Shown here piece by piece: positions 10,097 to 16,729 of a stretch of 39,616 bases of DNA. A model generated the notes under the pieces. It did not search any database, had not been told where the DNA came from, and saw only the letters and a list, made by a program, of their open reading frames with translations. This DNA comes from Myxococcales bacterium (GTDB taxonomy: Bacteria > Myxococcota_A > Polyangia > Haliangiales > Haliangiaceae): NCBI GenBank assembly GCA_005779305.1, contig SXJR01000118.1:1-39616 (forward strand), given 5' to 3'. The translations under genes were made by a program, and so were the position numbers. How positions within the stretch are numbered: the stretch's first letter is position 1; every line of letters begins with the position of its first letter.

Positions 10097-11092
10097 GTGG
10101 GTCATCCGCTGCGCTGGTACCTCCCGAACGTCATGTACGAGGTGACGAACCGAACCATCCAAGAGCGCTTCTTGTTGCGCCCCGGGACGGCGTCGCGCGA
10201 ACAGATTCACGGGGTCATCGGTCGCGGACAAGAGCTCTATTCCGGGGTTCGGGTACACGCGTACACGGTCCTCTCGAACCAACTACACATGCTCATCTCC
10301 TCGAACGACGCCTCCCAGCTTGCGCGGTTCATCGGCTACGTTCTTGGAAACATCGCGAGGCGCATCGGCAAGCTGCATGGATGGCGCGGTCCGTTCTGGG
10401 CAGGCCGCGCTCGCGTCATCCCCATCGTCGACAGTGCAAGCCACGAGGCGCGGCTCCGGTACATTCTCGCGCACGGGGTGAAGGAACGGCTGGTTGCGCG
10501 ACCCGAACAGTGGCCAGGAGCGTCGTCGACACCCGGACTCCTCGGCGGGAAACTCACGGGGACCTGGAGGCTCGCAACGGCATGCAGAGACGCTCGCGAT
10601 CAACGCCAGGAGGTTGGCGATGAAGACCGGTACGACATCTCACTCGATCCGATTCCGTCATGGCGCCACCTCACGGCCGCTGCCCGCATCACGCGCGTGC
10701 AAACGATGATCGCCGAGATCGTCTCCGAATTCCGAAGCCGGTGCGGCCCTGGCGTCGCTGGCCGCGCCGCGGTGCTGAGGCAGGATCCGCTCGGTCGACC
10801 CGAGCGTCCGGCACGGAAGCGCGCACCGATCTGCCACGCCGCCACGGTCGAAGCGCGCGAGGCATATCTCGCCGCCTATGACGCGTTCGTCGAGACGTTC
10901 CGGTGCGCCACACGATCGACCGAACGCAACGAACCGGCAGCCTCCCGCCGTTTCCCAGAGGGAAGCCACCCAAGGGCCGGCGCGTTCGTTCAACCGAGAA
11001 CCCTTGACCTGCCGTGGTCGAGCACCCCGGCTCCGCCGGCGGCGGACCTCACGCCGAAGTCACGAGCCACAGCAACAGACACAGCGCTGTAA
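10097..11092 (+). CDS. REP-associated tyrosine transposase (RAYT, Y1_Tnp) with altered HUH motif
   Basis: This is a 331-residue protein of the IS200-like Y1 family, single-strand DNA transposases domesticated to act on REP palindromes. The whole sequence fits the long myxobacterial/deltaproteobacterial RAYT form: PLRWYLPNVMYEVTNRTIQERFLLRP at the start, RIGKLHGWRGPFW in the middle, LRYILAHGVKERLVARPEQWPG with the likely catalytic tyrosine Y122, and a C-terminal FPEG segment. The metal-binding HUH motif, usually NHYHLL, reads N-Q62-L-H64-M-L, so the first histidine is glutamine. The protein is otherwise full length and not frameshifted. The GTG at 10097 is chosen because family similarity begins just after it; the open frame continues upstream into the GH31 gene without similarity. 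Its 3' end overlaps the convergent FHA gene by 44 bp. Confidence 0.85.
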   Translation: MGHPLRWYLPNVMYEVTNRTIQERFLLRPGTASREQIHGVIGRGQELYSGVRVHAYTVLSNQLHMLISSNDASQLARFIGYVLGNIARRIGKLHGWRGPFWAGRARVIPIVDSASHEARLRYILAHGVKERLVARPEQWPGASSTPGLLGGKLTGTWRLATACRDARDQRQEVGDEDRYDISLDPIPSWRHLTAAARITRVQTMIAEIVSEFRSRCGPGVAGRAAVLRQDPLGRPERPARKRAPICHAATVEAREAYLAAYDAFVETFRCATRSTERNEPAASRRFPEGSHPRAGAFVQPRTLDLPWSSTPAPPAADLTPKSRATATDTAL

Positions 11093-11975
11093 GGGCCACC
11101 AGCACCGCTACCGCGATCGCCGCCACGGTCCCCCGACCCAGGTGGCCCCCCGATCGGTCGTGCGACTCCAGCGCCTCTCGCGCACGCCCATGACCCGCCT
11201 TGGTCTGGGTGATCGCGCCTGGAACACCTCGGGCGGCCGCATCGAGGCCCGCCTCGAGCTCGGCCAGCAAGTGGGCCGCTGGGTCAATGTAGCGAAGGCG
11301 AGTGTCACCCAGCGTGATGATCGCGCCGTCCTCGAGCAGCACACCCGGCGGGCCGATACTCACCGGGCGGCCGTTCACCTTGGTCCCGTTCTTGGAGCCA
11401 ACGTCGTAGACACGGACGCCATCGTCGCGGCATTCGATCGTTGCGTGGCTACGTGACAGATCCGGATCCAGGAGGATCCAGGTCGCAGTCTCACCGCGCC
11501 CGATGATCAATCGACGCTCGAGCCGAGAGACAGCCTTGCGCTGTCCCTTCGCCGGACCGCCCTCGACGACAAACTCCGGCCGCGGGCCCACGCCGGCAGG
11601 GCCTTCCAACATCCCTCGCATCAGCTCTCTTGCGAGTGAATCCGTGCGCTGTTGCGACGTCTCGACGGGATCGCTAGTGACACCGTCGATGCTGGCAGTG
11701 ATCTGCACGCAACCGATCTCCAGAGTTCGTCCGCCGACGGCGTACGACTCGTCGATATCGAGCTCTTCACCCTCGAGCAGGACTCCGGACGCGAGCGGGA
11801 TCGCGTTGATCGCTTTCCCCATGCGTGTGAGTCGAAGGTGTGCAGGCGCGAGCGTCGGATCGGGCACTCGGAGGTCGGCAGCGCGACCTGATCCGACAAG
11901 AGCGGAGCCCGCAAACTCGACCGTTCGCACGGCACCTCCATTCAAGACCAGCGTGATCTTCAGGTTGTCGTCCAT
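11049..11975 (-). CDS. FHA-domain membrane protein (two FHA domains)
   Basis: This is a 308-residue protein. Residues about 5-90 look like a divergent FHA fold (ALVGSGRAADLRVPDPTLAPAHLRL). Residues about 150-235 form a canonical FHA domain, which binds phosphothreonine: LIIGRGETATWIL, SRSHATIE and DVGSKNGTKVNG carry the conserved G-R, S-x-x-H and N-G residues. One transmembrane helix (VAAIAVAVLVALTALCLLLWLV) ends the protein, so the FHA domains are cytoplasmic and held at the membrane. It is a plausible reader of Ser/Thr kinases such as that at 6062, but this is inferred only from the domain type. GATACA lies 9 nt before the ATG as a possible -10 box. Confidence 0.88.
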   Translation of the reverse strand: MDDNLKITLVLNGGAVRTVEFAGSALVGSGRAADLRVPDPTLAPAHLRLTRMGKAINAIPLASGVLLEGEELDIDESYAVGGRTLEIGCVQITASIDGVTSDPVETSQQRTDSLARELMRGMLEGPAGVGPRPEFVVEGGPAKGQRKAVSRLERRLIIGRGETATWILLDPDLSRSHATIECRDDGVRVYDVGSKNGTKVNGRPVSIGPPGVLLEDGAIITLGDTRLRYIDPAAHLLAELEAGLDAAARGVPGAITQTKAGHGRAREALESHDRSGGHLGRGTVAAIAVAVLVALTALCLLLWLVTSA

Positions 11976-12039
11976 CGTGCCACCTGTATCGTGCCTTGCC
12001 CGCGTCGGTTGCGTCTTGGCGAACTCGAGGGATTGCGCC

Positions 12040-12046
12040 AGGATAG
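12040..12046 (+). promoter_or_regulatory. Possible -10 region (AGGATAG) just before the metallophosphoesterase start
   Basis: AGGATA/GGATAG ends about 5 nt before the ATG at 12051. TTGGCG at 12016-12021 lies 18 bp upstream as a weak -35. No Shine-Dalgarno sequence is seen. Confidence 0.3.
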
Positions 12047-12050
12047 AGGC

Positions 12051-14660
12051 ATGGTCAGGCGATGGGTCGGCGCTTTGACGGTCGCGGCACTGCTAGGTGC
12101 CACCCACGTTGCGTGTGCGGCCACCATCACCGGCACGGTCTTCGTCGATCGAAACGGCGATCGTATCCGACAGGCCGACGAGCCAGGAGTGCCCAACGCG
12201 ATCGTGGCCGTGGACCGGGGGGCGTTCACGACGGCTGACAGTAACGGTGAGTACCGTCTCGATGTCGCTTCGGGCGGCGAGATTGTCTGGGTTCGCGTAC
12301 CGGATGGGTTCCGCCCGGGGCCAGTCTGGAAGCGCGTCGGTCCTGGCGAGCTCGACCTGGGCGTCACCCCGCTGACGGTCGACGAAGCCGCGGCCCCGCT
12401 CACGTTCGTGATCGCGGCGGATTCCCACATGACCAACAATCCCGCCGACCCCTGGGATGGCGGTGACCTTGGCGACGCCATCGACCAGGCGACCTCGTTG
12501 CCCTATCCACCGCGGTTCCTCGCAATCGTTGGAGACGTGACCCAAGGCAACCGCTCCGAGGAGTTTGAACGTGTGGACCAGGCGCTGGCCGGCAATGAGA
12601 CCCCCTGGGTACCTGTGGCCGGAAACCATGATTGGTACGACGGGGGGGTTACCTGGCGATCGCACTGGGGCCCCGACAACTACAGCTTCGACATCGGCAA
12701 CGTACACTTCGTCGTCTGGGACACGAACCTGTCTGAAACCGATCAGGTCGCCTTCTTCGCCGCGGAGCTCGCCCTGGTGCCACCCACCCGTACGGTGGTG
12801 GGACTTGGCCACGCCTCGCCTCGCGACACGGTTGCCGATCAGCTGGCCGCGCTTGGGGTCGACTTCCTCTTCACAGGCCACTGGCACGCCAATCGCCGCG
12901 TCGAACGTGCCGGCCTAGTCGAATGGGGAACACAGACGTTCCTTATGGGCTCCATCGACCAATCGCCGTCGGGGTACCGGATCGTGACGTTCGAGGGGGA
13001 CGTGCCCGTGGTCGAGCACCGAGCACGGCTCGTGGAACCCCACCTCGCGGTGACCTCCCCACATGCCGGGAGCTGCGCCCGGAGTCAGGGTGAGCTCCTG
13101 GTTGCAGCCGCGCTCGACGCGTCGACACCGGTGGTGACCGCGCGCGTCGATTGCGGGCCCGAGATCCAGCTCGAACCGCGCGGCGGATGGGATTTCGCGA
13201 CTCAGCTTCCGACGCTCGCGACCGGTACGCACTCGATCACGCTCACAGCCGACTCGGCCAACGGACGCCGTCTGCAACGCACGATGGCCTTCAACGTCTG
13301 CGATTCGGGGGCCTCGCAACCGCGCCTCGGCGATTGGCCCCAGCTCGGCGGCGGACCTGCGCACACCGGTGCAACCCCAGCTCCCCTTTTGCCCCCGCTC
13401 CAGCAGGCCTGGGCTACCTCCATCGGAGGAAACGTCGTCCTCGGCTCCCCTGTGGTTCACGACGGGACCGTGGTGGTGTCGGTCACCGACTTCGGCGGCG
13501 GCGATGAAGGCGGGATCGTAGCCTTGGACCTCGTCGCTGGCGCCGAGCGTTGGCGATACACGACGCCCTACCAGGTCCGCAACGCCCCGGCGATCGAGGG
13601 TGACACGGTCGTGGTCGCCCTTGGTAACGGCGAAGTGCACGCCGTGGCCCTCGCTGACGGGTCCCAGCGCTGGATCTACGACGCCGCCGACGGTCTGCCC
13701 ACGTACCAGTCGTCCTTGTGGGCGGCACCGACGATCTCCGGAGGCGCCGTCTTTGTCGCCGTGCAGGGCCGCATGGCTGCGATCGACCTGGCCACCGGCG
13801 ATGAGCGGTGGGTCCAGGAGCTCACGCCGGTCTATCCGTGGCTCGGCAGCCTTGCCGCTGTCACCGTGGCCGACGGCGTGGCCGTCGCCAACTACTCACG
13901 CGATGACGGCATGACCGGCTGGAGCGCGGCCACCGGCACGAAGCTCTGGGAGATCAAGACCGGAAAGTCCCTCGCCATCAATGCCAGCCCGGTCGCGGCT
14001 GACGGCGAGCTCTACTTCGCCAATTCCATCGGGATCGTTACGTCGGTCGACGTGGCGTCGTCCACGCAGGTGTGGTCGAACGGCTTCACGCCGGGTGGGT
14101 TCGATTGGGGCTATTCAATCACCGCTGCGCCCGCCATCGCCGACGGGCGACTTTTCGTCCCGACGCAGTGGAAAGATCTGGTGGCCATCGACGCCGCCAC
14201 GGGGGTCGAGCTCTGGCGCGCGACCACGCCGCGCGGCCCGCTCAACTTCGCGCACTACAGGTCGGGAGAGCCTGGCTTCCCGGCGAGCCCGGTGGTGACA
14301 GGCGACATCGTATGGGTGCCGCGGCCGGACGGAAAGCTGGTCGCGCTTGCGGCGGTTGACGGCAGCGAGCTCTGGTCGACCGATCTGGGAGCGCCGATCG
14401 TGAGCGCGCCGGCACCGGCCGGCGACTACCTGGTGGTCGCCACGTTCGATGGCACTGTCCGGGCGATGATCCCGGCGACCGTGGCACAGGTGCCGGGGGA
14501 CGTTGAGCCGTGCGATGAGTTGCAGGAGCCGCCAGGCCCCGGCGACGCTGGGTGCTGCGGCACCGGCGTGAACCGGGACCCTCGCGGGGCGATCGCGGCG
14601 TCCGTGCTGATCCTGCTGCTGCTGCGACGTCGGCGATCCCTCTCCGCTAGATTCCAGTGA
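12051..14660 (+). CDS. Secreted metallophosphoesterase fused to PQQ-type beta-propeller, MYXO-CTERM-like end
   Basis: The ATG at 12051 gives an 869-residue protein with a clear signal peptide (MVRRWVGALTVAALLGATHVACA). Domains in order: a short SdrD-B/prealbumin-like fold (ITGTVFVDRNGD...DSNGEYRL); a calcineurin-like phosphoesterase with ADSH, VGDVTQ, GNHDW, GHAS and GHWH, the complete two-metal set; a beta-sandwich linker; and a propeller of about seven PQQ-like repeats (such as GGIVALDLVAGAERWRY, GEVHAVALADGSQRWIY, GRMAAIDLATGDERWVQ). The end has a CCGTG segment, a hydrophobic helix and RRRR, which looks like the MYXO-CTERM sorting signal. It should therefore be exposed on the cell surface. 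The substrate is unknown; the propeller may bind a ligand rather than PQQ. Its 3' end overlaps the next, convergent gene by 14 bp. Confidence 0.85.
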   Translation: MVRRWVGALTVAALLGATHVACAATITGTVFVDRNGDRIRQADEPGVPNAIVAVDRGAFTTADSNGEYRLDVASGGEIVWVRVPDGFRPGPVWKRVGPGELDLGVTPLTVDEAAAPLTFVIAADSHMTNNPADPWDGGDLGDAIDQATSLPYPPRFLAIVGDVTQGNRSEEFERVDQALAGNETPWVPVAGNHDWYDGGVTWRSHWGPDNYSFDIGNVHFVVWDTNLSETDQVAFFAAELALVPPTRTVVGLGHASPRDTVADQLAALGVDFLFTGHWHANRRVERAGLVEWGTQTFLMGSIDQSPSGYRIVTFEGDVPVVEHRARLVEPHLAVTSPHAGSCARSQGELLVAAALDASTPVVTARVDCGPEIQLEPRGGWDFATQLPTLATGTHSITLTADSANGRRLQRTMAFNVCDSGASQPRLGDWPQLGGGPAHTGATPAPLLPPLQQAWATSIGGNVVLGSPVVHDGTVVVSVTDFGGGDEGGIVALDLVAGAERWRYTTPYQVRNAPAIEGDTVVVALGNGEVHAVALADGSQRWIYDAADGLPTYQSSLWAAPTISGGAVFVAVQGRMAAIDLATGDERWVQELTPVYPWLGSLAAVTVADGVAVANYSRDDGMTGWSAATGTKLWEIKTGKSLAINASPVAADGELYFANSIGIVTSVDVASSTQVWSNGFTPGGFDWGYSITAAPAIADGRLFVPTQWKDLVAIDAATGVELWRATTPRGPLNFAHYRSGEPGFPASPVVTGDIVWVPRPDGKLVALAAVDGSELWSTDLGAPIVSAPAPAGDYLVVATFDGTVRAMIPATVAQVPGDVEPCDELQEPPGPGDAGCCGTGVNRDPRGAIAASVLILLLLRRRRSLSARFQ
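12096..12107 (+). repeat. 12-mer variant GGTGCCACCCAC inside the signal-peptide coding region
   Basis: This copy has one mismatch and encodes G-A-T-H of the metallophosphoesterase signal peptide, a position that tolerates change. Confidence 0.55.
12776..12787 (+). repeat. 12-mer variant GGTGCCACCCAC in the phosphoesterase domain
   Basis: This copy has one mismatch and is read V-P-P-T, a different frame from the copy at 12096. Confidence 0.5.
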
Positions 14661-16668
14661 AGCGCAACGCCCCGATCGCGACACCGGCGGGGCCGGGTGG
14701 AACGAATTCGCCCGCAACCCCCATCGGTGCGCTGACGGCGGCCTCGATCGAGAGCTCGTTGAGGCCGACGTCACCCTGAATGGTCCACTCGATCGTCCGG
14801 GTGGGTGACACCGGGGCCAGCGTGGTCCGCACCACGACGCGACCATTCCAGCGGACGATGATCGGGACTGGTGCGGCACCCTCCGCGGCGTTAGGTGCCA
14901 CCCACCATGTCAGGCGCTGGGGTGTGGGAACCAGGTTGGGGACGAGGACCGCGCCGACGCGGGCGGTGGTCCAGCGGACGGCGCGTCCGGGTCCGGGACG
15001 CGGAGGGCCGATGCCACCGAGCAGATAAGGGGTGGCGCCGCCGCCGCCGAGATCCCAGTTCGCACCCTGACCGCGGATCGACTCGCGGGTGTGATCGATG
15101 GGGGGCATCCACGGGTACTCGCCGACCACGTCGTCCCAACGCTGCAGTGGCAGCCCGTACCGGATCGAGAGGACGGCGCTGGCCGGGAGTGCGAAGGGGT
15201 TGCCGACTGTTCGGTATACCGGACGTGCGATGGCGGCCAGCGGCGCTGGCACGTCCTTGCAGCAGATCCGGCCAGCGCGGCGTTCGGGAGCGCGGCCGCT
15301 CTTGAAACGTGTCACCCACCCGAGGTTCCAGATCACGAACCACCCCAGAATCATGACCGCCGCGGCATGCCAGACCAGACGGGGCGCTCGTAGCCTCGCC
15401 GCCGCGCGGCCGAGCACGTGGATCAAGGTGGCGAGCCCGACGACAAGGGGCAAGGTCATCGAGCACAGGCGACGCGCGCCGTAGCTCGCCTGCCCCCACC
15501 AGTCGAGAATGATGCTGTTGGCGTAGACCTGGATCGCCACCGCAGCGAGCAACCCGAGTGCAACCAGGCGCGCTCGCTGAGTCAGCCGTGTGCCGGCGAC
15601 GGCCAGGACGACCAGCCCGAGAACGCCGGCGTAGGCGATCGGAGTGGTCGAAAACCACCCGTTCCGGGACGCGAAGAGCAACTCGGCGACCATCGGATAC
15701 GAAGGGCGCGTGTAGTTGGGTCCCTGCGGGAGCCCTGTCCAGGTTCCATACACCGCGTCCCACGCGACGAACTGAGGAATGAGCGCAACCAGCGCAACAC
15801 CGGCGACCAGGAGTCCCCGCCCGATCACCCCCGCGCGCCATCGCCATGGTGAACGTGCCCCTGAAGGTGTCACCCACATCAGGGCCAGCACCTCAACCGC
15901 GACGACCACTCCGAGTCCGAGCTCCTGGGTCCGCACTAGCGACGCCAGGCCGAGCAGCGCGCCGAGCCACCACCAGCGCCGCCAGCGAAAATCGCCGACG
16001 GAAATCGCCCAGAACCCGAGGAACATCGCCGCCGTGCCGGCGTCCATGGCGTGGCTGTAGCTCGGCATGTACGCCGCGTAGTAGGTGACGGACGTGCCCA
16101 GGAGCACGGCGACGGCCGCCCACGCGGGAGCCCAGGTGCCACCCACCTGTTTGCGGAACACCCAGACTCCGAGCACGACCGCCAGGCACGCGAACAACAC
16201 GCTCGACGCGAAGACAATGCGTTGGTGCCAGAGGGTGTAGCCGTGGAGCTGGATGTCGGCACCGCCGGCGTTCGCCACAACCGCTCCTCCTTGGGCGGTT
16301 GCTAACATCGGTGCCCAGATCAGCGCGGGCCCGATCGGGTGGGGGATGCCCTTGCGTCCGGTCTTGGTCCGCGCCTGGGTCCACGGGTCGCCGAAGCGCG
16401 CGAGGTCGTTGTCGAACACCAGGTCCTGGTCGAAGACCAGCGACCTGGACATGAGGTACAGCATGTGACCATCGCCGCGCGCGAGGACGGGCCGGTACCG
16501 ACCGTCGCCGCGCGGCGAATTCGGGTCGCCGCCCATGTCGTCGTTGGTGCAGTACATGAGCCCCAGGACCAGGCAGGCTGCGACGATCACCAGCCGCGGA
16601 GCATGTCCGAGCTCGGCCCCCACCTGGGCGAGCGCGCGCAACCGCCGCCAGCGAGGAGAGGTGCTCAC
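14647..16668 (-). CDS. GT-C-like polytopic membrane protein with C-terminal beta domain
   Basis: This is a 673-residue inner-membrane protein with a GTG start. About eleven or twelve hydrophobic helices follow a first loop with acidic residues (GDGHMLYLMSRSLVFDQDLVFDND). This layout is typical of GT-C glycosyltransferases, which use lipid-linked sugar donors and have their acidic catalytic loop after TM1. The last 200 residues are soluble and beta-rich (RLTWWVAPN...VVVRTTLAPVSPT...GLNELSIEAAV) and look like a carbohydrate-binding or jelly-roll fold outside the cell. No named subfamily is recognised. Four or five 12-mer copies are embedded in the gene, in more than one frame. It is divergent from the alkaline-phosphatase-like gene, whose start is 61 bp away. 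Confidence 0.65.
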   Translation of the reverse strand: MSTSPRWRRLRALAQVGAELGHAPRLVIVAACLVLGLMYCTNDDMGGDPNSPRGDGRYRPVLARGDGHMLYLMSRSLVFDQDLVFDNDLARFGDPWTQARTKTGRKGIPHPIGPALIWAPMLATAQGGAVVANAGGADIQLHGYTLWHQRIVFASSVLFACLAVVLGVWVFRKQVGGTWAPAWAAVAVLLGTSVTYYAAYMPSYSHAMDAGTAAMFLGFWAISVGDFRWRRWWWLGALLGLASLVRTQELGLGVVVAVEVLALMWVTPSGARSPWRWRAGVIGRGLLVAGVALVALIPQFVAWDAVYGTWTGLPQGPNYTRPSYPMVAELLFASRNGWFSTTPIAYAGVLGLVVLAVAGTRLTQRARLVALGLLAAVAIQVYANSIILDWWGQASYGARRLCSMTLPLVVGLATLIHVLGRAAARLRAPRLVWHAAAVMILGWFVIWNLGWVTRFKSGRAPERRAGRICCKDVPAPLAAIARPVYRTVGNPFALPASAVLSIRYGLPLQRWDDVVGEYPWMPPIDHTRESIRGQGANWDLGGGGATPYLLGGIGPPRPGPGRAVRWTTARVGAVLVPNLVPTPQRLTWWVAPNAAEGAAPVPIIVRWNGRVVVRTTLAPVSPTRTIEWTIQGDVGLNELSIEAAVSAPMGVAGEFVPPGPAGVAIGALRFTGI
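14801..14812 (-). repeat. 12-mer, exact copy in GT-C gene
   Basis: Read in the gene's direction it is GGTGTCACCCAC, encoding V-S-P-T of the C-terminal beta domain. Confidence 0.75.
14894..14905 (+). repeat. 12-mer variant GGTGCCACCCAC in GT-C gene
   Basis: This copy has one mismatch and lies 82 bp from the previous copy in opposite orientation. The gene reads it as W-V-A-P. Confidence 0.6.
15308..15319 (+). repeat. 12-mer variant CGTGTCACCCAC in GT-C gene
   Basis: This copy has one mismatch at the first base. The gene reads it as W-V-T-R in the loop after a late transmembrane helix. Confidence 0.6.
15866..15877 (+). repeat. 12-mer, exact copy in GT-C gene
   Basis: This exact copy, preceded by the same CTGAA/CGAA-type flank and followed by AT, resembles the units at 2324. 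The gene reads it as W-V-T-P in a loop between helices. Confidence 0.75.
16135..16146 (+). repeat. 12-mer variant GGTGCCACCCAC in GT-C gene
   Basis: This copy has one mismatch and is bounded by CCAG and CTG, giving a longer palindrome (CAGGTGCCACCCACCTG). The gene reads it as V-G-G-T, another frame. Confidence 0.6.
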
Positions 16669-16715
16669 CGGGCCATCCTACTGGCCACGCCTCGCCCCCG
16701 CACCGGGGTCGCAGG

Positions 16716-16721
16716 TACTAT
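16716..16721 (+). promoter_or_regulatory. Possible -10 element TACTAT of the alkaline-phosphatase-like gene
   Basis: TACTAT lies 8 nt before the GTG at 16730, with no convincing -35 and no Shine-Dalgarno. It fits the short-leader pattern of neighbouring genes. Confidence 0.35.
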
Positions 16722-16729
16722 CTATCCAC

